Below are positions 31,742 to 42,300 of a stretch of 43,815 nucleotides of DNA, piece by piece. Under the pieces are notes generated by a model. It had not been told where the DNA came from. It did no database searches and worked only from the letters and a program-made list of their open reading frames with translations. Both the position numbers and the translations under genes were made by a program. The number at the start of each line of letters is the position of its first letter. Position 1 is the first letter of the stretch. This DNA comes from Gallionella sp. GTDB lineage: Bacteria; Pseudomonadota; Gammaproteobacteria; Burkholderiales; Gallionellaceae. The DNA lies in assembly GCA_024641025.1 (NCBI GenBank), contig JAHEDW010000015.1, forward strand, positions 1 through 43,815, written 5' to 3'.

Positions 31742-33061
31742 TTATATTTCGCCAACATTGGGTTCCAATTCAGGCTGTGCGATGCGAGTAACCAAGACCT
31801 TGTCAACCCTGTTCTTGTCCATATCGATGACTTCAAAGCGATAGCCGGTCGCTTCGAAGAAGTCGGTTACAGCTGGGATGCGGTCGAGTGCATGCATGGC
31901 AAAACCGCCCAAGGTGTTGAATGAATGCTCTTCCTCTCCTGGTAATCTGGCATCAATTTCGAGAACGGTTTTCAGACGCTCGATCGTTACGCTACCGTCG
32001 ATCAACCATGAGTGGTCTTGGCGCGCGACGATATCCTGCGCTGCATTGATATCTGAGGTAGGCAGTTCCCCGACGATGGCAATCATCACGTCGGTGAGCG
32101 TGACCATGCCCTGCAGTTCACCATACTCATCCACGATTAATGCGCATTGCTGTCGCGCCTTGCGAAAATTTTCCAGCAGGTGGGTGATCGATACACCTTC
32201 AGGAATATACAGTGGTGGCCTCAGCGCTCTCTCAATTTCAAGTGTTTTCCCTGACAACGCATCCTTGAGTATGTCGGCCGTGCGAAGTATCCCAACGATA
32301 TTGTCTAACCCATCCCGGCAAACGATTACTCGTGTGTAAGGACTCGATGCGATGCGGTTGCGGACCTCAGTTTCTGGCTCCTTCAGGTCGAGCGTATAAA
32401 TGTCATTCCGGTGCGTCATAATCGCACCGATTTGTTGTTCATCAAGGCGCAGAACATTCGATACGATAGCTTTTTCGCTCACGTGGAAAACACCTGCTTC
32501 TGCACCTTGTCCCATCAATATCTTAATCTCTTCATCGGTAACTGGAGGCTCCTTTTTGCGAACAGCACCCATTATGCGCAACAAAAAACCTGAAGATGTT
32601 GATAGCAACCAAACCAATGGTCTGGTCAGTCGCTCCACAATGTTCATTGCTGGGGCAATCAGCGATGCGGTTTTCTCCGGTGCCAATAATCCTAATTGCT
32701 TTGGAACAAGTTCTCCGACCACGACTGAAAAATAAGTCAAGCCAGCTACCACGATTGCCAGTGATATTCCACTGGCATAGGGTTCAATAAGAGTAAAGCG
32801 TGTAAGCCATGCTGTCAGCGGTTCCCCCAGGGAGGTTTCTCCGATAGCGCCGCTGAGGATGCCAACCGTGGTGATGCCGATTTGGATTGTGGAAAGGAAG
32901 GAAGATGGCTCATTGTTGAGAGCAAGTGCTGCTTGAGCACCTCGCTTATTATGATCTGCAAGCTGTTGCAAACGGGACTTTCTGGACGATACAACGGCGA
33001 TTTCAGACATCGACAAGACCCCGTTAAGCAGGATCAGAAACAGCAATAGTGCTATGTCCAT
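31742..33061 (-). CDS. Hemolysin family protein with CBS domains (CNNM/CorC-HlyC type)
   Basis: A 439-residue membrane protein. The N-terminal DUF21/CNNM domain (about 1-190) has several transmembrane helices, starting MDIALLLFLILLNGVLSMSE. Two CBS domains (about 210-335) follow, with MTHRNDIYTLDLKEPE, and then a C-terminal CorC/HlyC domain ending in DRIPAVTDFF and FEVIDMDKNRVDKVLV. Family members are implicated in magnesium or other cation export and adenosine-nucleotide sensing through CBS domains; 'hemolysin' is a historical label. It is on the minus strand downstream of fumC, with a 197-base gap. Confidence 0.9.
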   Translation of the reverse strand: MDIALLLFLILLNGVLSMSEIAVVSSRKSRLQQLADHNKRGAQAALALNNEPSSFLSTIQIGITTVGILSGAIGETSLGEPLTAWLTRFTLIEPYASGISLAIVVAGLTYFSVVVGELVPKQLGLLAPEKTASLIAPAMNIVERLTRPLVWLLSTSSGFLLRIMGAVRKKEPPVTDEEIKILMGQGAEAGVFHVSEKAIVSNVLRLDEQQIGAIMTHRNDIYTLDLKEPETEVRNRIASSPYTRVIVCRDGLDNIVGILRTADILKDALSGKTLEIERALRPPLYIPEGVSITHLLENFRKARQQCALIVDEYGELQGMVTLTDVMIAIVGELPTSDINAAQDIVARQDHSWLIDGSVTIERLKTVLEIDARLPGEEEHSFNTLGGFAMHALDRIPAVTDFFEATGYRFEVIDMDKNRVDKVLVTRIAQPELEPNVGEI

Positions 33062-33258
33062 CCGGTAAGCCTCCCATGTAAATCAGGTAATGAAGGGTCA
33101 GGGAACTGCGAAGGTGGTTAATATAACATTTTGCCTGTATTGGATCAGAGCAAATGATCTATTAACAAGGTGATGCTGTCGCGCAGAACGATGAAATCCG
33201 ACATCGGGTTTATCAGCCAGGATGAATTTCTCCATCCGACATATCTTTGAATCAAACG

Positions 33259-34671
33259 CTATGACTTGCTGGGATGAACCATGTCTGCGGGTTTTACCCA
33301 CTGTTCGAAGTCATGAGCTGTGACATAGCCCAATATCAACGCGGCCTGTTTGAGTGTGCTGCCGTCTTGGTGAGCGCGTTTGGCTATTTCTGCCGCGCGG
33401 TCGTAGCCGATGTGCGGGGTCAGTGCTGTCACGAGCATCAGCGAGTGTTCCATCAGTTCTGTTATGCGAGCACGATTAGCCTCAATTCCGCGCACGCAAT
33501 GTTCCTCGAAGCTGGCCATGCCGTCAGCGAGCAGTCGTATGCTCTGAGAGAAATTGTATGCGATGAGCGGCTTGTACACGTTCAGTTCGAAGTTGCCAGA
33601 AGACGCTCCAACGGTGATTGCGACATCGTTGCCGAAAACCTGACAGCACAGCATTGTCAGTGCCTCGCACTGGGTAGGATTGACTTTTCCCGGCATGATC
33701 GAGCTTCCCGGTTCGTTTTCCGGGAGGGTGATTTCACCCAGGCCGGAACGCGGACCGGATGCCAGCCACCTGACATCGTTGGCGATCTTCATCAGTGCGA
33801 CAGCCAGCGTCTTGAGTGCACCGTGCGCGGCTACCAGTGCGTCATGAGCAGCAAGTGCTGCAAACTTGTTTGTGGCACTCTGGAAGGGGATTTGATTGCC
33901 AAATCGGTCGGTGTTTCTGCGTGCTAGCTCTGCGGCAACGCGTTCGCCAAATTCTGGATGGGTATTTAGTCCTGTGCCAACCGCAGTGCCTCCAACCGCG
34001 AGCTCGCACAACGGTGCAAGTGAAGCAAGAATCAAAGATTCAGCGAGATCCAGTTGTGCCACGTAACCTGAGAATTCTTGTCCAAGCGTCAGTGGCGTCG
34101 CGTCCTGCAAATGGGTGCGACCGATCTTAACGATACCCACAAAAGCGTCGGATTTGATTTTCAAAGAGGCGTGCAGTGTTCGCAATGCTGGCAGGAGTTT
34201 TTTCCGTATACCGATAACTGCGGCAAGGTGCATCGCTGACGGGAAGATGTCGTTGGAAGACTGGCCGAGATTTACATCATCGTTGGGGTGGACGACCCGT
34301 GCCGCGCCACGTGAGCCACCCAGCAGTTCTGAGGCACGGTTGGCAAGCACTTCGTTGACGTTCATGTTGCTCTGGGTACCGGACCCGGTCTGCCAGACAG
34401 ATAATGGGAATTCCCCGCAATGCTTGCATGCGAGAACTTCATCGGCCGCCTGCATGATTGCCGAAGCCTTCTCCTCGCTCAATAGACCGAGATCTCGATT
34501 GGCCAGTGCGCAGGCTCGTTTGATCTCGGCAAGTGCCATGATGATTTCTTCAGGCATTCTTTCCGAGGAGATGTCAAAATTTTCAAGTGAACGCTGGGTC
34601 TGTGCGCCCCAAAGGTGTTCTGCCGGGACTTCGATATCACCGAAAGAGTCGCGTTCTGTTCTGGTGGTCAT
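33259..34671 (-). CDS. fumC: Fumarate hydratase, class II
   Basis: A 470-residue cofactor-free fumarase of the aspartase/fumarase superfamily. Signature [11 protein letters not shown] identifies the superfamily, and [14 protein letters not shown] (95-108), [14 protein letters not shown] and [16 protein letters not shown] mark class II fumarase rather than argininosuccinate or adenylosuccinate lyase. AGAGGA lies 7 bases before the ATG. It follows aconitase A on the same strand (71-base gap), so the two TCA genes may be cotranscribed. Unlike the class I enzyme at 413-1930, it is oxygen-stable and iron-independent. Confidence 0.96.
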   Translation of the reverse strand: MTTRTERDSFGDIEVPAEHLWGAQTQRSLENFDISSERMPEEIIMALAEIKRACALANRDLGLLSEEKASAIMQAADEVLACKHCGEFPLSVWQTGSGTQSNMNVNEVLANRASELLGGSRGAARVVHPNDDVNLGQSSNDIFPSAMHLAAVIGIRKKLLPALRTLHASLKIKSDAFVGIVKIGRTHLQDATPLTLGQEFSGYVAQLDLAESLILASLAPLCELAVGGTAVGTGLNTHPEFGERVAAELARRNTDRFGNQIPFQSATNKFAALAAHDALVAAHGALKTLAVALMKIANDVRWLASGPRSGLGEITLPENEPGSSIMPGKVNPTQCEALTMLCCQVFGNDVAITVGASSGNFELNVYKPLIAYNFSQSIRLLADGMASFEEHCVRGIEANRARITELMEHSLMLVTALTPHIGYDRAAEIAKRAHQDGSTLKQAALILGYVTAHDFEQWVKPADMVHPSKS

Positions 34672-34742
34672 TATCTTTCCTCTGCTGCAAACAACAGCAA
34701 TTTCAGTTTCATTTGTTATGTGATGGTCGTAAAGCTATCTGA

Positions 34743-37442
34743 TTATCTTGAGGTCAGTTCTCGCAGCACATAAGGCAATATCCCGCCGTGGTGGTAGTAG
34801 TCGACCTCGATTGGTGTGTCGATGCGCAACAACAATTGCACCTGCTCAGTGTGGCCATCCTTGCGGTGTATTGTCAGGGTAACGTCCTGCTGTGGCTTCA
34901 GGCTGTTGCCCAGTCCGCTGATGTCGAAACTTTCCTCTCCAGTAAGTTGTAGCGAGGTTGCATCGGTGCCATCCTTGAATTGCAGTGGCAGCACACCCAT
35001 CCCTACAAGGTTGCTGCGGTGAATTCGCTCGTAGGATTTTGCTATTACCGCCTTTACGCCTAGCAGCTGAGTGCCTTTGGCGGCCCAGTCACGGCTGGAA
35101 CCAGTGCCGTATTCCTCGCCGGCAAAGATCACGGTCGGTGTGCCGGCAGCGAGGTAATTCATCGCAGCATCATAAATCGGCATCTGCTTGTTCTGGTAAA
35201 GGGTGTAACCACCTTCGATGCGGCTGCCGTCGGAGTTGGGAGGCAACATCAGATTCTTGATGCGCACGTTGGCGAAGGTGCCGCGCATCATTACTTCGTG
35301 GTTTCCTCGCCGTGAGCCGTAGCTATTGAAATCGACTACGGCTACCCCATGAGCCTGCAGGTAGACGCCGGCTGGTGATGATGGCTTGATCGAACCGGCG
35401 GGAGAGATGTGGTCGGTGGTCACCGAATCGCCGAAGATACACAGGATTCGGGCGCCAGTGACGTTGCCGGTAGGACTTGGCTGCATCGAGAAATTATGGA
35501 AGAAAGGGGGTTCAGCGATGTAGGTTGACTCAGGCCAATCGTATACTTGGCCGGCAGGCGCGGAGATCCTCTTCCACAACGGGTTCGCCTCTGCCAGGTT
35601 TCCATAGAGGCGCTTGAATGTCGGTCCGTCCATGGCGAGCTTCATTAGTGCCTGAATTTCCCCGGCGCTCGGCCAAATATCGCCAATATAGACGTCACGG
35701 CCGCCTTTCGATTTGCCGAGCGGTTCAGTGCGAAAATCCTTCAGCATGTTTCCAGCGATAGCGTAGGCAATTACCAAGGGGGGGCTGGCCAAAAAATTGG
35801 CACGGATATTGGGATGTATGCGCGCTTCGAAATTGCGGTTGCCGGAAAGCACAGCAGCGCAAACCAGGTCATTGTTGATGATTGCTTCCTCGATCGGTTG
35901 AGCAAGTGGGCCTGCATTGCCGATGCATGTGGTGCAACCGTATGCGGCGACGTTAAAGCCGAGTTTTTCCAGATAGGGAAGTAGCCCTGCCTTAGTGAGG
36001 TATTCAGTGACTACTCGCGAACCCGGTGCCAGCGAGGTTTTGATATGAGGCTTTACAGTAAGGCCGAGTTCGACTGCTTTTTTCGCCAGCAATCCTGCGG
36101 CAAGCAGCACACCCGGGTTGGAGGTGTTGGTGCATGAAGTAATTGCGGCGATTAGAACGTCACCGTTGCCAATAGAGGTTCCATCAGAAGTCTGGTATTT
36201 CCTGCCCAAGTCCTCGAACTTCCTAGCGAAACCATTATCCGCCACAGGTTTCGAGAAAAGTGATGTGAATGTCGCCTTGACCTGATCAAGGTTAATGCGA
36301 TCCTGCGGTCGTTTCGGACCTGCAATCGAGGGCATTACGGAAGAAAGGTCGAGATCCAGCGTCTGGCTGTAGTCGATTTCACCCGGTTTGGGAACGCCGA
36401 ACATTCCCTGAGCCTTAAAATATGCAGCAAATGCATCGATCTCTTCTTCAGTTCTGCCAGTGCCCCTGAAGTAATCCAGCGTTTTGTCGTCGACTGGGAA
36501 GAAGCCCATCGTTGCGCCATATTCGGGCGCCATGTTGGCGATAGTTGCACGATCGGTGACATTGAGTGAAGCGGTTCCTGAGCCGAAGAATTCGACAAAC
36601 TTGCCCACAACCTTGGCTTTGCGCAGCATTTCGGTGACAGTAAGAACTAGGTCGGTGGCAGTGCAGGCTGGATGGAGTTTGCCCTTCAGGTTTACTCCAA
36701 CTACATCTGGGGTCAGGAAAAATACCGGTTGCCCGAGCATTCCGGCCTCTGCTTCGATGCCCCCGACGCCCCAACCGACTACGCCGATACCATTGATCAT
36801 CGTGGTATGGCTGTCAGTGCCGACTAGCGTATCGGGGTAATAAACACCATTACTTGATTGGTGAACGCCGCGCGCGAGATACTCAAGATTGACCTGATGC
36901 ACGATGCCTATGCCCGGAGGCACTACCTTGAAGGTGTCGAATGCCTGCATTCCCCACTTCATGAACTGGTACCGTTCCTCGTTTCTGCGGAATTCAAGTT
37001 TCATGTTTTGCTCTAGCGCGCTGTTGTTGCCGTAATAGTCGACCTGTACCGAGTGGTCTACCACAAGGTCCACCGGCACCAGCGGCTCAATGAGTTTAGG
37101 ATTCTTGCCCATCTGGTTAGTAACGCTGCGCATTGCAGCGAGATCGGCAAGAAGTGGCACCCCGGTAAAATCTTGCAGAATGATGCGCGACACAACAAAC
37201 GGTATCTCTTCGGACCGCGCAGCGTTGGGCTTCCAGCCTGCTAGTTGGCGGACATGCTGTTCGGTTACTTTTTTGCCGTCACAGTTGCGGAGAACCGATT
37301 CAAGCACAATTCGAATCGAAACCGGCAGGCGAGAGATTTTCCCTATGCCGGCTGATTCCAAGGCGGGAAGTGAATATAGTGTTCCAGATTTGCCACTGGA
37401 GGGGCTGAACGATATATGGGAATTGAACAGATTATGTGGCAT
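34743..37442 (-). CDS. acnA: Aconitate hydratase A
   Basis: A monomeric 899-residue aconitase of the AcnA/IRP1 type, interconverting citrate and isocitrate with a [4Fe-4S] cluster. The cluster ligands are Cys437 (TSCTNTSNP), Cys503 and Cys506 ([10 protein letters not shown]), almost the same positions as in E. coli AcnA. Other landmarks are [14 protein letters not shown] (208-221), the [14 protein letters not shown] linker region, and [16 protein letters not shown] in the swivelling domain. GGAG lies 8 bases before the ATG. It is upstream of fumC on the same strand. AcnA-type enzymes are typically more stable and stress-associated than AcnB; no acnB is in the window. Confidence 0.97.
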   Translation of the reverse strand: MPHNLFNSHISFSPSSGKSGTLYSLPALESAGIGKISRLPVSIRIVLESVLRNCDGKKVTEQHVRQLAGWKPNAARSEEIPFVVSRIILQDFTGVPLLADLAAMRSVTNQMGKNPKLIEPLVPVDLVVDHSVQVDYYGNNSALEQNMKLEFRRNEERYQFMKWGMQAFDTFKVVPPGIGIVHQVNLEYLARGVHQSSNGVYYPDTLVGTDSHTTMINGIGVVGWGVGGIEAEAGMLGQPVFFLTPDVVGVNLKGKLHPACTATDLVLTVTEMLRKAKVVGKFVEFFGSGTASLNVTDRATIANMAPEYGATMGFFPVDDKTLDYFRGTGRTEEEIDAFAAYFKAQGMFGVPKPGEIDYSQTLDLDLSSVMPSIAGPKRPQDRINLDQVKATFTSLFSKPVADNGFARKFEDLGRKYQTSDGTSIGNGDVLIAAITSCTNTSNPGVLLAAGLLAKKAVELGLTVKPHIKTSLAPGSRVVTEYLTKAGLLPYLEKLGFNVAAYGCTTCIGNAGPLAQPIEEAIINNDLVCAAVLSGNRNFEARIHPNIRANFLASPPLVIAYAIAGNMLKDFRTEPLGKSKGGRDVYIGDIWPSAGEIQALMKLAMDGPTFKRLYGNLAEANPLWKRISAPAGQVYDWPESTYIAEPPFFHNFSMQPSPTGNVTGARILCIFGDSVTTDHISPAGSIKPSSPAGVYLQAHGVAVVDFNSYGSRRGNHEVMMRGTFANVRIKNLMLPPNSDGSRIEGGYTLYQNKQMPIYDAAMNYLAAGTPTVIFAGEEYGTGSSRDWAAKGTQLLGVKAVIAKSYERIHRSNLVGMGVLPLQFKDGTDATSLQLTGEESFDISGLGNSLKPQQDVTLTIHRKDGHTEQVQLLLRIDTPIEVDYYHHGGILPYVLRELTSR

Positions 37443-37481
37443 GTCAGTTACTCCGTTTGCGCTAGAGGTGTTAGAAACAGG

Positions 37482-37487
37482 ATTATA
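37482..37487 (-). promoter_or_regulatory. -10 element of a probable acnA promoter
   Basis: On the minus strand a perfect TATAAT within GGTTATAAT lies 40 bases before the acnA ATG. The -35 region (TTCGAT at 18 bases) is a poor match, so an activator may be needed. The 139-base gap from the pentulose kinase gene supports a separate promoter. Confidence 0.45.
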
Positions 37488-37581
37488 ACCAGAACGTCGA
37501 TGGCTATCGAACAGTTAGGTCGATTACAAGGAGGCTGAACATTCAAACCTACGTTGCAATTCTACGTGGCTGCATGTCAAT

Positions 37582-38835
37582 CTATACATGATACTTGTGG
37601 CAAAGTAGTGCGCTACCGAAAGCAGCCTCACAATGCATGGCTTGTTCAACCGGCACATGAAGCAATCTTTCCCGCATCTTCCTCCAAACTTCGTTTTTCG
37701 CTCCGCCGCCGGTTGTGATTACGCGCCTGAGTTTCGGCGCCCCCAGTTCGGCAAGTTTCCGGTATCCGGCTGCCTCGATGTTCGCTAGACCCTGGAGCAA
37801 ACCATGCAGGAACTCAATATCATTGCCAGGTCGCGGCTTCATTCTCGGTTCGAGCTGTGCGTTGTTTATCGGGAAACGCTCACCATTCTTGGTCAGCGGG
37901 TAATAATCCAGTGGGCTGTCAATCATGGGGTCGATCCGTGCGCTTAGCTCGGTAAGCTGTGTATCACTGAAAAATTGTCGTAAAGCACCAGCTCCTGCGT
38001 TCGACGATCCGCCTACAAGCCAATGATTCTCTTGGCGATGGCTGTATACACCAAATTCCGGTGAGTCGATGCGCCGATTGGAAATTTGCTTGAGTACCAG
38101 CGTGGTCCCCAGGGAAGTAACCCCTGTACCAATGTCAGTCATGTCTACCCTCGACGCGATGAACGCGGCGATACTGTCGGTAGTGCCGGCGTGGATAGCA
38201 CATTGTGAACTGATACCGAAATGCGCCGCTATTTCGGGCTGGATGATGCCGATACATGCTCCAGGGGGGTGAACATTTGGGAGCAATTGCGAGTGTGGCA
38301 GCGCTGTTACCCAGTCAGGCCAGCGCAGTAATTCGATGTCATAGCCGGTCTTCAGCGCGTTGTGATAATCACTGAAGCCGGGATGCCCGCTGAGCAATGC
38401 AGTCAGCCAATCTGCTTGGTGTAGAAAATAGGCGGCCCGTGTGCAGTCGCAGTGCTGAGTCAGCCAGAGAAACTTGGCAAGGCCTGATGTGGCGGTGCAA
38501 ACTGTATGCGAATGGGGCGCCATGCCCCTCAGTTGTTCAGCTTGCCTGCTTGCACGATCATCGTTGTAGAGCAGGGCAGGATGGATTGGCTCCAATTCTG
38601 AATTACACAGCATTACAGTGCCGGATGTTCCGTCCATCACGATGCCGCGTAATCTGCCTGCAACGCTCTTCGGTAGTGCATGCAACAATCCATGTAATGC
38701 AGTGCGCCAATCTAGTGGATTCTGGGAAGTCGCATCGGGATAGGCGATGCGCTGCTCCCAGATGATCGACCTGGAATCGTCGATAACACAGGCTCGCGCG
38801 CCTGAGGTGCCGAAATCCAAGCCCATAAACATCAT
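37582..38835 (-). CDS. FGGY-family carbohydrate kinase, D-ribulokinase-like
   Basis: A 417-residue sugar kinase of the FGGY family. The N-terminal phosphate loop GLDFGTSGARACVIDD (5-20), the MDGTSGTVML segment (67-76), the AGTTDSIAAF loop containing the catalytic Asp, and the C-terminal GGGAKNEVWRKMRERLL nucleotide-binding motif are visible. It is shorter than xylulokinases (about 480-500), and the overall pattern resembles the cyanobacterial/plant D-ribulose kinase group. The substrate assignment is inferred and moderate. It starts 13 bases after queF with no good ribosome-binding site, so it is probably cotranscribed with queF. Alternative in-frame ATGs lie one and three codons in. Confidence 0.82.
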   Translation of the reverse strand: MMFMGLDFGTSGARACVIDDSRSIIWEQRIAYPDATSQNPLDWRTALHGLLHALPKSVAGRLRGIVMDGTSGTVMLCNSELEPIHPALLYNDDRASRQAEQLRGMAPHSHTVCTATSGLAKFLWLTQHCDCTRAAYFLHQADWLTALLSGHPGFSDYHNALKTGYDIELLRWPDWVTALPHSQLLPNVHPPGACIGIIQPEIAAHFGISSQCAIHAGTTDSIAAFIASRVDMTDIGTGVTSLGTTLVLKQISNRRIDSPEFGVYSHRQENHWLVGGSSNAGAGALRQFFSDTQLTELSARIDPMIDSPLDYYPLTKNGERFPINNAQLEPRMKPRPGNDIEFLHGLLQGLANIEAAGYRKLAELGAPKLRRVITTGGGAKNEVWRKMRERLLHVPVEQAMHCEAAFGSALLCHKYHV

Positions 38836-38848
38836 ATAAACATTATCA

Positions 38849-39265
38849 TCATCGAGTGTTCTGTTGCATGTCGAACTGGTTCAGTTCGACTCTCGGTAAG
38901 GGCTGCCATCCTGGCTTGCGGTGTTCAGCAATCACGTTTGTGAAAATGCCGCCGCGAACGTAGAACTTTGCGGTAAGGCGCATGAAACGCGGATTGATGG
39001 CGGCGGCAAGGTCATCCAGAATGCGGTTGGTGACATCCTCGTGGAAATGGCCCTCATTGCGGAACGACCAGATATAAAGCTTGAGGCTCTTCAGTTCAAC
39101 GCACAGTTCGTCAGGGATGTAATCCAGTATCAGCGTAGCGAAATCGGGTTGGCCGGTCTTGGGGCATAAGCAGGTGAATTCAGGGATTTCCATGTGAATA
39201 TGGTAGTCGCGCTGTGGCTTTGGATTGGGAAAGGTTTCCAGTGAATTACTTGGTCGTGTAGTCAT
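38849..39265 (-). CDS. queF: NADPH-dependent 7-cyano-7-deazaguanine reductase (preQ0 reductase)
   Basis: QueF reduces the nitrile of preQ0 to the amine preQ1 in queuosine tRNA modification. It is the short unimodular type, 138 residues. The catalytic Cys34 and Asp41 are in [15 protein letters not shown], and the NADPH-binding QueF motif is [20 protein letters not shown] (57-76). A TTG start at 39280 is open, but ATG 39265 is the better start. It lies divergent from smc. I looked for a preQ1 riboswitch in the ~97-base gap and saw none. No other queuosine genes are in the window. Confidence 0.94.
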   Translation of the reverse strand: MTTRPSNSLETFPNPKPQRDYHIHMEIPEFTCLCPKTGQPDFATLILDYIPDELCVELKSLKLYIWSFRNEGHFHEDVTNRILDDLAAAINPRFMRLTAKFYVRGGIFTNVIAEHRKPGWQPLPRVELNQFDMQQNTR

Positions 39266-39294
39266 TTGGTATGGCCGCAAGGTTCGGTTAGAAT
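39266..39294 (+). promoter_or_regulatory. Probable sigma-70 promoter of smc
   Basis: TTGGTA (39266-39271) and TAGAAT (39289-39294) are separated by 17 bases, matching the -35 and -10 consensus at 4 and 5 of 6 positions. It lies 69 bases before the smc start and touches the queF start codon on the other strand. A minus-strand TATAAT (39301-39306) could serve queF, so the two promoters would overlap. Confidence 0.5.
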
Positions 39295-39362
39295 GTCGGG
39301 ATTATATCGTTTCGCTGATCAACTAAGCGATACGCCCGAAAAATGGATTTACAGAGGTATCC

Positions 39363-42300
39363 TTGCGTCTTTCCCAAATTAAACTGGCCGGTTTCAAATC
39401 CTTCGTTGATCCCACACACATCTCGCTGCCTGGGCAGATTGTCGGTGTAGTAGGTCCGAATGGCTGTGGTAAGTCAAATGTCATCGATGCGTTGCGCTGG
39501 GTGCTGGGCGAGTCTAAAGCCTCAGCGCTTCGCGGCGAGACAATGCAGGACGTGATCTTCAACGGCTCCAGCAAACGCAAACCGGTATCTCGTGCCAGCG
39601 TGGAGCTGATCTTTGACAATTCACTCGGCAAGGCTGCCGGGCAATGGTCCAGCTACACTGAAATCTCCATAAAAAGGTTACTGCAACGCGATGGCGATTC
39701 CAGTTATTACATCAACAATCAGCATGTGCGCCGCAAGGATGTCACGGATATATTTCTTGGGACTGGTTTGGGGGCGCGCGCTTACGCAATCATAGAGCAG
39801 GGCATGATCTCTCGCATCATCGAGGCCAAACCGGAAGAGTTGCGCATCTTCCTGGAGGAAGCAGCGGGCGTTTCAAAATACCGCGAAAGGCGCCGCGAGA
39901 CGGAGTTGCGTTTGGGTGATACGCGCGATAATCTTCTTCGGGTCAGCGACATCCTGCTCGAGCTTGAAAAGCAACTGGAACATCTGGGAGCACAAGCTGA
40001 GATAGCGAAACAATATCGTGCCCTGGAAAAGCAACGAGATACCACTCAGAATCTGTTCTGGCTGGTGAAAAAGCAGGAGGCTGAAGCTCAGCGCACCAGA
40101 TCCGCTCAGGCCATCGAGAAGACCCGCATTGAGCTGGATGCAGAAACCGCACGTTTGCGCGACATCGAAAGTAAGCTGGAAACTTCCCGGAGTGAGCATT
40201 ACAAGCTTTCTGATGCTTTGCACGCCAGGCAAGGAGAGTTGTACAGTTCAAATGCAGAAATCGCGAGGCTTGAGCAGCACATCAAGCATGTCGCGGAACA
40301 ACGTCATAGGCTCACTCAGCAGATCTCCAACACCGAACGGCAAGTCGAGCAACAGGTGCATCAGCGACAGGGCGTACATACCCTGTTGGAGCATTGGCAG
40401 CGTCAGCATGAAGGCGCCGGTGTTAAGGTGGTCGACGCTGAGAAGCTGGCGCTGGTAGAAGGCAAGAATCTGCCTCAGGCTGAAGAAGCGGCACGTATTG
40501 CACAGGAACGTTACAACGAGCTTCAGCGCGAGCAGTTGATTCTGGAGCAGCAAATGCAGCTTGCAGATAATCAGCGTGCCAATTTGCAACGCAACATCCA
40601 GCAACTGGAGTCACGTCGTTCCCGCTTGCTGCTGGAGAAGGATAATTTGCCTGGACCAGATACTGGTGCCCTGGAACAAGAGCATCGACTAGCAGGCGAG
40701 CTTGAGTCTGAGCGTTCAGAGCAGCTCCGAACGCTAGCCAACCTTCAAGAGCAGTTGCCACTTGCCGATAACCAGCTGCGTGAGCTGCGTGGCTCATTAA
40801 GTCAGCAAGAGCGTGTTCTGGCGCAGACCGAGGCACGTTTGCATGCATTGCAGCAATTGCAGTTGCAGATCGACAGCGACAAGAATCTAAATGCTTGGCT
40901 TCAACAACACCAACTAGATAAGTTGCCTCACCTGTGGCAATCAATCCGAATCGAGGATGGCTGGGAAGACGCATTGGAGGCGGTGTTACGCGAAAGGCTA
41001 AATGCGCTTGCGATCCCTGCACTGGGTGAATCCGCCAGTTGGGACGATGCGCCGCCGGCCAAGGTCGCGTTATTCATGAAGGCCGAGGGTGGCGAAGTTA
41101 AGTTTAGTGGAGAAACTGAACTAAATCCGTTGCTGAGCTATGTGCAATGCCAGGATCCGCAAGTGCTGCCTGTAATGCGCGACTGGCTGAAAGATGTCTA
41201 TGCCGTTGCGGATCTCTCACAGGGTTATGCGCAGCGCGAGAAGTTGCCGGTTGGTGGTTGGTTCGTTACCCCCCAAGGCCACCTGATCGGAGCACATAGC
41301 GTGCTGTTTCACGCGCCTGATAGCCAGTTGCACGGGGTACTGGCGAGACAGCGCGAGATCGAGGTGTTGGAACAGGAACTTGCAGAGCAGAATCGCAATG
41401 CTGGTTACTCCAGGCAGCAAGTCGCACAAGCAGAGCAGCACTACCAGTCGATCGAAGCGCAGATCGCACCGCTACGCAATACCGGCAATGAACTTCAGCA
41501 ACGCCTGCACGGTGTGCAAATGAACATACTCAAGCTTACCCAGGCACATGAGCGAAGCGCAGAACGGACCAAACAGATCGACCAGGAGATGCAGGAAGTT
41601 GCAGAGCATCTCGCAAGCGAACTACGCCAGCTTTCCACTATTGATGAAAAAATTGAAATATTGCGCGAGCAGAACTCCACTTTCCATGCCCAAGTAGACG
41701 AGGCGCAGCATCATGCAGATGCCCAGGATGCTGCTTTGCGTGAGCAACGTGGTCGTGCTCAGCAGGCACATCATGCCTTGCAGGAGGCGCACTTTTATGC
41801 CAAGACTTGTACCGAAAAGATCGCCGATCTGCAACACAATATCCATCAACTGACCGAGGCACTGACCCAGTTCGAACAGAACTTGGTTCAGTTGCGCGCA
41901 GACTTGGCGGGCAGCGAGGATGAAACCGCCAAGCAGGAGCTGCAGGCTGCACTGCAGGTCCGCCAAGCAAAGGAGCAAGAGCTTGCCTCTGCGAGAAACA
42001 TTCTGGAGCATGCTGCAGTTGGCCTTCAAAAGGACGAACAGGACCGCCTCGCCTGCGAGCACAAGCTCAGTCCGTTACGCGACAAGCTCAATGAGCTGAC
42101 ACTAAAGGAGCAAGAGTCGCGCCTTCACGCAGAACAGTGGTCCGATCAACTGCAGGGTGTGGATGAAAACGCATTGATGCCATTGCTAGAGAGCGGCAAC
42201 AGGAAGCCAAGTGCATTGCAGAGCGAATTGAATAGCCTGAATTCAGATATCGAAGCGCTGGGAGCCGTGAATCTTGCAGCTTTGGAAGAATTGCAGGCTG

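Noticed and set aside
39266-39362. preQ1 riboswitch upstream of queF
   Set aside because: The short gap shows neither the conserved preQ1 aptamer hairpin with an A-rich tail nor an attenuator; it is largely occupied by the smc promoter.
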